Positions 35,727-43,270 of a DNA stretch of 64,000 bases are shown in pieces. Position 1 is the first letter of the stretch. Every line of letters begins with the position of its first letter. Made by a program: the position numbers and the translations under genes. Source of the stretch: Streptomyces sp. NBC_00247 (GTDB lineage Bacteria > Actinomycetota > Actinomycetes > Streptomycetales > Streptomycetaceae); contig NZ_CP108093.1 in assembly GCF_036188265.1 (NCBI RefSeq), positions 5,290,001-5,354,000 on the forward strand. The letters run 5' to 3'. The notes beneath the pieces were generated by a model. That model was not told where the DNA came from. It did not search any database and was given only the letters and a program-made list of their open reading frames with translations.

Positions 35727-36629
35727 TTATGCGGCTTGTGCCAGCGTAGTTGGTGTGAGGTGGAGGGCGTTCTCGAAGGCGATCGGTGATCGTTGTCCGA
35801 GGTGGGAGTGTCGGCGTCGGGTGTTGTAGCGGTGGAGCCATCGGAAGGCATCGAGTCGGGCCTCGCGCTCGGTCGGCCAGTTCTTTCGTCCTTGCAGGGT
35901 CTCGCGTTTGAAGGTCGCGTTGAAGGACTCGGCGAGCGCGTTGTCCGCGCTGGACCCGACCGCGCTCATGCTTTGCTGAACCCCTGCTGACCTGCAAGCT
36001 TCGGCGAAAATCCTGCTCGTGTACTGAGCTCCGTGGTCGGTATGCATGATCGATCCGGCGAGACTGCCGCGGGTTCGGATCGCCGCGGCCAGGGCCTCGG
36101 TGACGAGGTCCGCGCGCATGTGGCCGGCGATCGCCCAGCCGGCCAGACGGCGCGAGGCGAGGTCGATGACGGTCGCCAGGTAGCAGAACTTCCCGCCCTC
36201 GATGGGCAGGTAGGTGATGTCACCGACGTACTTCGTGTTCGGCCTGTCCGCGGTGAAGTCGCGGCCGATCAGGTCCGGCGCCTTGGCCACTGCCGGGTCG
36301 GGGACGGTGGTGCGATGCCGGCGACGCAACCGGACCCCTTCGATCCCGGACGCCCGCATGATCCTGGCGACGCGCTTGTGGTTGACCGCGACACCGTTCT
36401 CCTCGCGGAGCTCGGCGGTGATCCTCGGGGCTCCGTAGGTGCCGTCCGATTCCTGGTGCACCGCCCGTATCCGGGCGGCGAGGCGGGCGTCGGTCACCTG
36501 CCGGGCGGCCCGGTCCGCTGCCGTCCGCCGCCAGTAGTAGAAGCTCGAGCGGCTGACGCCGAGGATGCTGCAGAGCCGCTTCACGCCGTGACGGCGCTGG
36601 AGGTCGGCGACGCACTGGAAGCGGTTCAC
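35727..36629 (-). CDS. IS3-family transposase OrfB (DDE integrase)
   Basis: 300 residues from a GTG overlapping the orfA stop in GTGA. The N-terminus has the HTH_21-like region (YGAPRITAELREENGV). The catalytic core shows D in VGDITYLP, D in MHTDHGAQYTS and E in DNALAESFNATFK, the D,D(35)E pattern. RRHSHLGQRSPIAFE closes the protein. It appears full-length and intact. Expression may be by coupling or by a -1 frameshift from orfA to give an OrfAB fusion. Confidence 0.92.
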   Translation of the reverse strand: MNRFQCVADLQRRHGVKRLCSILGVSRSSFYYWRRTAADRAARQVTDARLAARIRAVHQESDGTYGAPRITAELREENGVAVNHKRVARIMRASGIEGVRLRRRHRTTVPDPAVAKAPDLIGRDFTADRPNTKYVGDITYLPIEGGKFCYLATVIDLASRRLAGWAIAGHMRADLVTEALAAAIRTRGSLAGSIMHTDHGAQYTSRIFAEACRSAGVQQSMSAVGSSADNALAESFNATFKRETLQGRKNWPTEREARLDAFRWLHRYNTRRRHSHLGQRSPIAFENALHLTPTTLAQAA

Positions 36630-36925
36630 CAGCGCGTCTCCCCGGCGAAATACTTCGCCGCTTTGCGCAGGATCTCGCGTTCCTCCTCCAGCTCACGGAC
36701 CTTCTTCCGCAAGGCGGCGTTCTCCGCCTCCAGCGGGGCCGGCGGCTGGGCCGGCTCCTGCGTCCGCCGTCCTCGGGGACGGCTCACCCCTGCTGCCCTC
36801 ACCCAGTTCCGCAGTGTCTCCGGGTTGATCCCCAGATCGGCTGCGACCGACCTGATCGTCGCTTCCGGCCGCGACTCGTACAGCGCGACCGCGTCCGCCT
36901 TGAACTGCGGCGGGTAGTTCTTCAT
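36626..36925 (-). CDS. IS3-family transposase OrfA
   Basis: 99 residues from the ATG at 36925 (MKNYPPQFKADAVALYESRP). The helix-turn-helix is TIRSVAADLGINPETLRNWV, followed by a leucine-zipper coiled coil (LEAENAALRKKVRELEEERE) and a final ILRKAAKYF, all standard for IS3 OrfA. It binds element ends and dimerises. It overlaps orfB by 4 bp. Confidence 0.9.
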   Translation of the reverse strand: MKNYPPQFKADAVALYESRPEATIRSVAADLGINPETLRNWVRAAGVSRPRGRRTQEPAQPPAPLEAENAALRKKVRELEEEREILRKAAKYFAGETRW

Positions 36926-37384
36926 GACCACGAGATGTCCGTTCTCAGATCCGCAGGATCCAGTGTCTCGTGTGTCCAACATCAGGGGTCAAGGCCCGAT
37001 GACGTCGAGGGCGAACGCGGCCGGCTGGAAGGCCGGACCGTTAGCACGGACGGGTTGTGGCGGTACTGCTGCGAAAACGATGGCGGCAAGTGTAGTGAGG
37101 GCGAGGAGCCATCCGAGAGCGCGCCCTGGGCGGTAGCCGTAGCCGACGGTGAGGTCTTCGAAGTACCCCCAGAGTCGGGCAGGCAGCTGTGCGGAGCCGC
37201 GTCGCCTTCGATGGCGGGCCAACTGCACGGTGTGTGCATCGTGGTCATGGCCGAGCTGTCGGTAGTAGGTAGCCAGGCGCTCGTACGCGTGAGGGCTGTA
37301 CTCGCCGCTGCGATTGAGCCATGCCAGGCGCTGGGAAGCGGGCAGCAAGGGGCGGAGTTCTTGATACGTCAGTCCGTCCAGCTC

Positions 37385-37979
37385 GATCCGGCTGCCGTCC
37401 GCACGGACGGCTCCGCGCAGGTATTTGCCGTCCACGGCAAAAGCCGCACGACGCGGTTGCGGCCGGTCTGTCTCGTGCTGGGCGATCCGGTGGGCGCGGC
37501 GCTGTTCGCGCTCTACGGTCCCGTCCGGGGTTGTTGCGGATATCGGGCGGGCCTTGGAGTGTGGTGAGCCTGGTGAAACCGGCGGCGGTGAGGAGCGCGG
37601 GGTCGACGCGGGCGAATACATCGCGCAGGGTGCGCTCGCCCGGAGCCTTGAACGGGCCGGTAAAGGGGTCGAAAGGGCAGCCCAGCCGGGCCAGGACAGC
37701 CTGGTCGCAACGGCGTACCCACTCGGCAATGGCGGTCAGGGAGTTGTGTCCGGCGCTGGTGAGTGCACACACGCCGACCGCGAGCAGCGTGGCCAGCCGG
37801 AACCGCACCCCACGCGGATTCCTCGGATCTGGCACCAGGGACAGTGCGTCGAGCAGCCCGGACGGCACCACCACCTCGGGCCGTGACGCCCCGGACGCGG
37901 ACTGTGGCAGGTGCAGAGCGGACGGAACGGATGATGGTGCAACGAGCACGGCGACCTTACCGGGACCGGACTGGTTCAC
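37385..37979 (-). pseudogene. Degenerate ISAs1-family transposase fragment
   Basis: From a GTG at 37979 the frame gives DALSLVPDPRNPRGVRFRLA, CALTSAGHNSLTAIAEWV and LRDVFARVDPALL, the N-terminal domain of ISAs1/H-repeat transposases. After TTLQGPPDIRNN the reading passes into another frame with HRIAQHETDRPQ and AAFAVDGKYLRGA, matching the downstream AVDGKTLRG motif. The catalytic C-terminal domain is absent and the sequence runs into the membrane-protein remnant. It is non-functional. Confidence 0.75.
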
Positions 37980-38457
37980 CGGCCGGTGCGGCGAGTTCTT
38001 TGGTCATGAAGACGCGGCTGGTGCCCGGCGGATCGCAGGGCACCTCTCCCAGCCGCTTCCACCCGTTTTTCTGGTAAAAGCCCGGGGCCTGGAAGGTGAT
38101 GGTGTAGAGCACGGCCGTGCGGCAGCCACGGGCACGAGCCTCGTCCTCGGCCTGCCGGAGGATCTCTGTTCCCAGCCCGCTGCCACGCAGCCGGGGCGGC
38201 AGGTAGAAGAGGTCGAGGAAGAACAGCCCGAGCGAGGTACGCCCGGTCAGTCCGCCGACCACCTGGTGCGTCTCGGGATCACGGACCAGGACGGCCAGAG
38301 GTTTGCGGTCGGCGATTCCCGTGTGTTCGATGTTGAAGCGGTCCAGCGCGTCGGAGATTTTCGCGGCGTCCTCCGGGTCGGGGGCGTCGGTGAGCATGCA
38401 GTCCGGATGGGGGGCGGGCTGGCGGGAAACGGTGACGGCAGTGTCGGACGCAGGCAT
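37957..38457 (-). CDS. GNAT-family N-acetyltransferase
   Basis: 166 residues from the ATG at 38457. The acetyl-CoA loop is in LPPRLRGSGLGTEILRQAED, followed by TAVLYTITFQAPGFYQKNGWKRLG, a typical GNAT beta5-alpha4 segment. It is divergent from an ArsR-like gene across 109 bp that include a perfect inverted repeat, so it is probably regulated by it. The 3' end overlaps the transposase fragment by 23 bp, but the GNAT reading frame ends normally. The substrate is unknown. Confidence 0.85.
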   Translation of the reverse strand: MPASDTAVTVSRQPAPHPDCMLTDAPDPEDAAKISDALDRFNIEHTGIADRKPLAVLVRDPETHQVVGGLTGRTSLGLFFLDLFYLPPRLRGSGLGTEILRQAEDEARARGCRTAVLYTITFQAPGFYQKNGWKRLGEVPCDPPGTSRVFMTKELAAPAGEPVRSR

Positions 38458-38534
38458 GGTTGCTCCAGTACGTGAGCGGATGCGGGTGCAGGGCCGGTGA
38501 AACCGGCGCACGGGCCGACGCTAGGACGGGGACG

Positions 38535-38552
38535 CTTCGACGGACGTCGAAG
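38535..38552. promoter_or_regulatory. Inverted-repeat operator in the GNAT/ArsR-like spacer
   Basis: CTTCGAC-GGAC-GTCGAAG, perfect 7-bp arms, ends 14 bases before the ArsR-like ATG at 38567. This is a likely autoregulatory site. Confidence 0.6.
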
Positions 38553-38566
38553 GGACGTCGGCGACA

Positions 38567-39289
38567 ATGGGCACCGTGGACATTCAGCGCGCAGGCCAGG
38601 ATGTGGGTGTGGACCTGGCGGGCGTGGCCAGACTGCTGGCCGACGGCACCCGGGCCGCCTTCTGCCTCGCGCTGCTCGACGGCCGGGCCTGGACGGCGAA
38701 CGAGCTCGCGCGCTATGCCGGAGTCGCGCCGTCCACTGCGACCTCGCACCTGAACCTGCTCGTAAACGGCGGGCTCCTCGTCGAGGAGCGGCACGGACGC
38801 CACCGCTACGTACGGGTGGCCGACCGCAGAGTGGTCGAACTGATCGAGAGCCTTGCCGCGCTGGCCCCGAAGCACAGCGCCCCACCACGCTCGCTGTCGG
38901 CCTCCGGCCGGCAGCAGGCACTGGCCCGCGCCCGGCTGTGCTACGACCACCTGGCCGGAACCACCGCACTGGCCATCACCGACGCAATGGTCGAACGCGG
39001 ACTCCTGGAGTGGGGACCCGAGCCGGGCCTGACCGGCAAGGGCACCCTCTGGCTTGCCGAGACCGGCATCACGGTGCCCGCCAGCTCACGCCGGCCACCG
39101 GTGCGCGTATGCCTCGACTGGACCGAGCGCCGTCCCCACCTGGCCGGCGCTGTGGGCGCCGCCCTGTCCGCCCACGCACTCGCCACCGGGTGGATGACGC
39201 GCATCGGCACCACCCGCGCCCTCCTCGTGACACCCGCCGGCCGCCGGGCACTGCACGACCACCTCGGCCTGCCACCAGCTGAACTCTGA
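38567..39289 (+). CDS. ArsR-type winged-helix regulator with C-terminal extension
   Basis: 240 residues. The N-terminal winged helix (RLLADGTRAAFCLALLDG, TANELARYAGVAPSTATSHLNLL, RHRYVRVADRRVVELIE) is of the ArsR class. About 130 further residues (ARARLCYDHLAGTTALAITD, VCLDWTERRPHLAG) form a conserved extension of unknown function. No CxC metal site is evident in the recognition helix. It is divergent from the GNAT gene. Confidence 0.85.
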   Translation: MGTVDIQRAGQDVGVDLAGVARLLADGTRAAFCLALLDGRAWTANELARYAGVAPSTATSHLNLLVNGGLLVEERHGRHRYVRVADRRVVELIESLAALAPKHSAPPRSLSASGRQQALARARLCYDHLAGTTALAITDAMVERGLLEWGPEPGLTGKGTLWLAETGITVPASSRRPPVRVCLDWTERRPHLAGAVGAALSAHALATGWMTRIGTTRALLVTPAGRRALHDHLGLPPAEL

Positions 39290-39327
39290 TCCTGAACCGG
39301 ACCTGACCGGGCCACACCGACGCGTGA

Positions 39328-39633
39328 TCAAGCCGGGCGAACAGGACTCTCCCCGGGGCCCTGGGCCCCTGGCCCGTATTGGTCCAGTCGCGTGGTTGAA
39401 GGCGGCGAGGATGCGGGGTAGTCCGGGTGCCCGGGCAGGCCTGGTGCGGCAGCGGGAAGCCGGTCGGCGAGGCTGGTGACGGTGGTGCGGGTGATCGCGA
39501 GATGCTCCAGACGGGTCTCGGCCTCCTGTAACCGGTTCTGCAGGCCGTCGATCTGTTCACGGAGGTCGTCGGCCAGGGCCCGGGCGGCTTGCTCCTGCAG
39601 TTCCAGGGCTTCGAGCAACGGCTGGATGTTCAT
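39328..39633 (-). CDS. Small coiled-coil protein coupled to the IS5-type transposase
   Basis: 101 residues. The first 60 (LEALELQEQAARALADDL, then LQNRLQEAETRLEHL) form a strong coiled coil; the tail is Pro/Gly-rich and disordered. The ATG overlaps the transposase stop in ATGA, so it is translated from the same transcript and probably belongs to the mobile element. Similar short coiled-coil ORFs accompany streptomycete transposases, sometimes as multimerisation or regulatory partners. Function inferred only. Confidence 0.6.
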   Translation of the reverse strand: MNIQPLLEALELQEQAARALADDLREQIDGLQNRLQEAETRLEHLAITRTTVTSLADRLPAAAPGLPGHPDYPASSPPSTTRLDQYGPGAQGPGESPVRPA

Positions 39634-40463
39634 GCGACCGCCTGTGCCTCGCGCCAGGTGGGGGTGTTCGAGCCGGTGAGCCGGCGGGTCATGGCCCAGT
39701 AGACGCGTGAAACGGAGGAGGAAGGGTGGTGCTCGCAGTCGCGGACCAGGCGCCGGTGCAGTATTGGGGTTCCGTAGGTCTGCTCGACCCTCCAGCGCTT
39801 CGGCTGCGGCACGAATCCCTTGATCTGCGGGTCGCAGGCGACGATCTCGACGTGGACGCCCAGGCCGGCGCCGTGCGCGACGACCTGGTTCTTGAAGCCC
39901 TAGTAGACGGGAGCCTAACGAACGGTTCCGCCGCCCTGTTCGGCGACCTGGTCCAGCAGGACGATGCCCGCGGCATTGTCATGGGTGTTCGCGGCCAGGA
40001 CGCCGACCGCGATGACCAGTCCAAGGACATCCACAGCCAGCCCCCGCTTGCGGCCGGGCACGCGCTTGGCCGGGTCATGGCCGCTCGTGTCGGCGGGGAC
40101 CCCGGCAGCCACATGGACACTCTGCGTGTCCAGGACCACCAGGGCCGGGTCCTCTGATCGCCGGGCGCGTTCGCGGACCTGGCACCGCAGGAGTTCGTGG
40201 ATGACCTGGTCGGTCCCGTCATCCCGCCAGGCGGCGAAGTAGTAATAGGTCGCGCTCTTCTGCGGCAGGTCATGCGGAAGGCAGGCCCACTGGCAGCCGG
40301 TCCGTCCCTGGTACAGGATCGCGTTCACGATCTCCCGCATGTCGTAGGCACCTTGATGGCCGCCGAGCGACCGGTGCCGCCCCTTCCATGCGGTGATCAC
40401 CGGCTCGATCAACGACCACTGCTCGTCCGGTAAGTCACTCGGACACGGCTTGCGTTCACTCAC
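39630..40463 (-). pseudogene. IS5-family transposase with two in-frame amber stops
   Basis: A single minus-strand frame runs from MSERKPCPSDLPDEQWSLIE to NTPTWREAQAVA. The first half has the DUF4096-type N-terminus and the DDE core (VVLDTQSVHVAAGVPA, GRKRGLAVDVLGLVIAVGVL), and after the defect GFKNQVVAHGAGLGV and PQPKRWRVEQTYGTPILHRRLV complete the family pattern. TAG codons occur at 39917-39915 and 39902-39900. The surrounding residues keep frame with intact relatives (TVR-stop-APVY-stop-GFK in place of the usual TVRKALVDQGFK). There is no frameshift, so two point-type lesions inactivate it unless amber codons are read through. Confidence 0.85.
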
Positions 40464-40770
40464 CCGGTCACATCACCAGATCAACGACCGTGAACCAGAA
40501 GATTCCGCCTCGACGCCAACCAACAGGCGATAATCGATCCCCTCAGAGACTTACGAACTGTCCACTTAGAAGCAGTGAGGGCTGCTTCCCTGGCAATCAG
40601 GAAGGCAGCCCCCACCGATAACTCTGACGCCCAGTCAGGAACTTGCCGGACCGGTGCGCATTCGGTGCACAACAGCCTGGGAAACGAGCGGTGCCAATGA
40701 GGAACACTGGAGGGTGTTTCCGCAGGTCACATCACGTTCCCGAGTCTCCGGCGAAGGTCACCCGACCCCG
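40464..40770. other. Right end of the island, no gene recognised
   Basis: 307 bp between the IS5-type transposase start and the right direct repeat. It contains the GGTGCGCATTCGGTGCACA motif at 40652-40670. I see no integrase, no terminator for glnA and no clear small gene. Confidence 0.5.
40652..40670. repeat. Inner end repeat, right
   Basis: GGTGCGCATTCGGTGCACA differs from the left-end copy at 2 positions over 20 bp when CC is included. It has the same orientation and lies about 100 bp inside the right direct repeat. Confidence 0.55.
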
Positions 40771-40798
40771 CGGCCTAGAGGTCGAAGTACAGCTCGAA
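40771..40798. repeat. attR-like direct repeat within the glnA 3' end
   Basis: 28 bp matching 35443-35470 at 27 positions. It covers the last seven glnA codons and the TAG stop, so integration here leaves glnA intact. Confidence 0.75.
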
Positions 40799-42184
40799 CT
40801 CGTGCGGGTGCGGGCGCAGCTGGATCGGGGCGATCTCGTGGGTGCGCTTGTAGTCGATCCACGTCTCGATCAGGTCGGTGGTGAAGACACCGCCGGCCTG
40901 GAGGTACTCGTTGTCCTGCTCCAGCGCCTCGAGGACGGCCGGCAGCGAGGTCGGGACCTGCTGGACGTTGGCGTGCTCCTCGGGAGCCAGCTCGTACAGG
41001 TCCTTGTCGATCGGCTCGGCCGGCTCGATCTTGTTCTTCACGCCGTCGAGGCCGGCCATCAGCAGCGCCGCGAACGCGAGGTACGGGTTCGAGGACGGGT
41101 CCGGGGCGCGGAACTCGACGCGCTTGGCCTTCGGGTTCGAGCCGGTGATCGGGATGCGCATCGCGGCGGAGCGGTTGCGCTGCGAGTACACCATGTTGAC
41201 CGGGGCCTCGAAGCCGGGCACCAGGCGGTGGTACGAGTTCACCGTCGGGTTGGTGAAGGCCAGCAGCGACGGGGCGTGCTTGAGGATGCCGCCGATGTAG
41301 TAGCGGGCCATGTCCGACAGGCCGGCGTAACCCTGCTCGTCGTAGAAGAGCGGCACGCCGCCCTGCCACAGCGACTGGTGCACGTGCATGCCCGAGCCGT
41401 TGTCGCCGAAGATCGGCTTCGGCATGAAGGTCGCGGTCTTGCCGTTGCGCCAGGCGACGTTCTTCACGATGTACTTGAAGAGCATCAGGTCGTCGGCCGC
41501 GGCGAGCAGCGTGTTGAACTTGTAGTTGATCTCGGCCTGGCCGGCGGTGCCGACCTCGTGGTGCTGGCGCTCGACCTGGAGGCCGTTCTTGTCCAGCTCC
41601 AGGGAGATCTCCGCACGCAGGTCGGCGAAGTGGTCGACCGGCGGGGTCGGGAAGTAGCCGCCCTTGTAACGGACCTTGTAACCGCGGTTGTTCTCGACCG
41701 CACCGGTGTTCCAGGCGCCTGCCTCGGAGTCGATGTGGTAGAAGCTCTCGTTCGCCGACGTCTGGAAGCGGACGTTGTCGAAGACGTAGAACTCGGCCTC
41801 GGGACCGAAGTAGGCGGTGTCGGCGAAGCCGGTGGAGGCGAGGTACGCCTCGGCCTTCTTGGCCACGTTCCGCGGGTCACGGCTGTACTGCTCGCCGGTG
41901 ATCGGGTCGTGGATGAAGAAGTTGATGTTGACCGTCTTGTCGCGACGGAAGGGGTCCACCCGGGCGGTCGACAGGTCGGCACGGAGCGCCATGTCGGACT
42001 CGTGGATGGCCTGGAAGCCGCGGATCGACGAACCGTCGAAGGCGAGTTCCTCGGCCGGGTCGAAGCTCGCTGCCGGGATGGTGAAGTGCTGCATCACACC
42101 GGGCAGGTCGCAGAAGCGGACGTCGATGAACTTCACGTCGTTGTCCGCGACGTACTTCTGCACTTCGTCGGCGTTCTGGAACAT
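40775..42184 (-). CDS. glnA: Glutamine synthetase I
   Basis: 469 residues from the ATG at 42184, with AGGAGGAG upstream. Motifs include FDGSSIRGF, the metal/ATP site EAEFYVFD, the signature KPIFGDNGSGMHVHQS and NRSAAMRIP. Tyr397 in DKDLYELAPEE is the adenylylation site modified by GlnE (glnE is at the left end of the window). It makes glutamine from glutamate and ammonia in the cytoplasm as a dodecamer. A well-formed GlnR box lies 100-136 bp upstream. Its last 25 bases form the right end repeat of an inserted island. Confidence 0.97.
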   Translation of the reverse strand: MFQNADEVQKYVADNDVKFIDVRFCDLPGVMQHFTIPAASFDPAEELAFDGSSIRGFQAIHESDMALRADLSTARVDPFRRDKTVNINFFIHDPITGEQYSRDPRNVAKKAEAYLASTGFADTAYFGPEAEFYVFDNVRFQTSANESFYHIDSEAGAWNTGAVENNRGYKVRYKGGYFPTPPVDHFADLRAEISLELDKNGLQVERQHHEVGTAGQAEINYKFNTLLAAADDLMLFKYIVKNVAWRNGKTATFMPKPIFGDNGSGMHVHQSLWQGGVPLFYDEQGYAGLSDMARYYIGGILKHAPSLLAFTNPTVNSYHRLVPGFEAPVNMVYSQRNRSAAMRIPITGSNPKAKRVEFRAPDPSSNPYLAFAALLMAGLDGVKNKIEPAEPIDKDLYELAPEEHANVQQVPTSLPAVLEALEQDNEYLQAGGVFTTDLIETWIDYKRTHEIAPIQLRPHPHEFELYFDL

Positions 42185-42282
42185 CCAACTCCTCCTACTC
42201 CCGGCCCGGAGGGGCTGGGGTTGTAGCTCGTGTGTGTCGCCAGTGCGGTGGCGCACGTTGAGGGCGACCTTAGGCAGACGGG

Positions 42283-42320
42283 ATTTCCCCAGCATGACCC
42301 ATTTGTTTCGCCCAAGTTAA
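42283..42320 (-). promoter_or_regulatory. GlnR box upstream of glnA
   Basis: On the minus strand, TTAAC-n6-GAAAC-n6-GTCAT-n6-GAAAT. This matches the four-part GlnR consensus gTnAc-n6-GaAAc-n6-gTnAc-n6-GaAAc in spacing and nearly all conserved bases. Confidence 0.85.
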
Positions 42321-42405
42321 CCGGGCGCGCGGTGGGAGACACCCCAACGCCCCATCCCGTGCCCCGGGCGGCAGGAAGCAAACCCGGTCGCAGTACCGTG
42401 GTCGG

Positions 42406-42873
42406 GTGGACAACAGGCAAGCAATCGGATCGTGGCTCTCCGGCCCCCAGGCCGCCGCCGAGGACATGGGCGTCGACTTCGGCTACCGGGGCAAGCGCCT
42501 CGGACTGCCCGAGGAGGGCCCGGGGTCCGTCGCCCCGCTCGGCCGCCGCTTCGGCGCGATCTTCATCGACTGGGCGCTCTGCTTCTTGATCGCATACGGG
42601 CTCATCGCGGGCGGTGACCAACAGGCCGCCGGGAACTGGGCGTTGCTCGTCTTCCTGGTCCTGAGTTTCCTGACCGTGGGCACCCTCGGCTTCACCCCCG
42701 GCAAGCGCCTGCTGCGCCTGCGCCTCGTCTCCGAGGACGGCGGGCGGGTCGGTCCGGTGCGCGTACTCGTACGGACCGTGCTGCTGCTCCTGGTGATCCC
42801 GCCCTTCATCTGGGACCGCGACGGACGCGGACTGCACGACCGGCTCTCCCGGTCCGTCCAGGTCCGCCTCTGA
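42406..42873 (+). CDS. RDD-family membrane protein
   Basis: 155 residues from a GTG. The RDD domain has the Arg of LGRRFGAIFIDW, hydrophobic spans ALCFLIAYGLIAGG and ALLVFLVLSFLTVGTL, then GFTPGKRLLRLRLV and a final IWDRDGRGLHDRLSRS with the conserved Asp. Such proteins are polytopic and of uncertain role, possibly transport. It is divergent from glnA. Confidence 0.85.
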   Translation: MDNRQAIGSWLSGPQAAAEDMGVDFGYRGKRLGLPEEGPGSVAPLGRRFGAIFIDWALCFLIAYGLIAGGDQQAAGNWALLVFLVLSFLTVGTLGFTPGKRLLRLRLVSEDGGRVGPVRVLVRTVLLLLVIPPFIWDRDGRGLHDRLSRSVQVRL

Positions 42874-43112
42874 CCCTCCCGGAGCCCGCCGACGCCCCGC
42901 CGGCGCCCGGTGGCCGCTCCGGGCCCGCCACGGCCTTCCGCAGTCGGCCCGAGGCGTTCCGCCATCCGGACAACCGCATCCGTACCGTGACCCGGCTCGT
43001 TCACCATGTGGACGGGCCGGTCGTTCATGGCCGCCACGGCCCCCCGGCACCCCTTCCCGGGCCGGCCGTACCCCGGCCGCGCCCCCGTCCACCGCACCGT
43101 CCGGGCGTGCGA

Positions 43113-43153
43113 AGAGGGGCGGCCCCGACCGTTCCGGTCCGGGCCGCCCCTCT
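43113..43153. terminator. Hairpin terminator between convergent RDD and DUF4191 genes
   Basis: AGAGGGGCGGCCC (43113-43125) pairs with GGGCCGCCCCTCT (43141-43153). A small inner GACC/GGTC stem is also present. The rest of the 397-bp gap, 42874-43270, shows no other structure that I can support. Confidence 0.75.
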
Positions 43154-43270
43154 GGGGTGAGCGTATGACGCATGACATGTGACGTGTGGGCGCGGAACCA
43201 CGGCAAGCCGCGTCCCGCGCCCGCGCGGCGAGAGAAGCGAAGTGGAACAACAAATCCTGCGAGGTGCCGG

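Larger units (their letters stand above)
35703..36992 (-). mobile_element. IS3-family insertion sequence, 1290 bp
   Basis: The ends are imperfect inverted repeats: TTGACCCC at 35703-35710 and GGGGTCAA at 36985-36992, with 16 of the first 21 positions matching. A 4-bp target duplication GGCC lies at 35699-35702 and 36993-36996; because GGCC is palindromic the exact tip is uncertain by a few bases. The element carries orfA and orfB on the minus strand. Both frames are open, so it may still be active. Confidence 0.85.
35545..37400 (-). pseudogene. Membrane-protein gene remnant (C-terminal part), split by the IS3-family element
   Basis: Minus-strand coding continues from about 37400 (IELDGLTYQELRPLLPAS, then ERLATYYRQLGHDHDAHTV and a span ALGWLLALTTLAAIVFAAV) to FALDVIGP at 36993. 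It resumes after the insertion sequence at 35698 as ILPILDLGQEKAFTPSGN, a final span and RRLSRSGR-stop. Removing the element and one GGCC copy joins the halves in the same frame. The C-terminus resembles streptomycete membrane-associated oxidoreductase/pentapeptide proteins. The N-terminal part is missing, replaced by an ISAs1-type transposase fragment, so the gene was already broken before the IS3 insertion. Confidence 0.75.

Noticed and set aside
39630..40463. Frameshift in the IS5-type transposase
   Set aside because: The two halves are in the same frame; the lesion is two amber codons, not a shift.
42874..43270. A small gene in the 397-bp gap between the RDD and DUF4191 genes
   Set aside because: Open frames there are Arg/Pro-rich shadows without ribosome-binding sites; only the hairpin is convincing.
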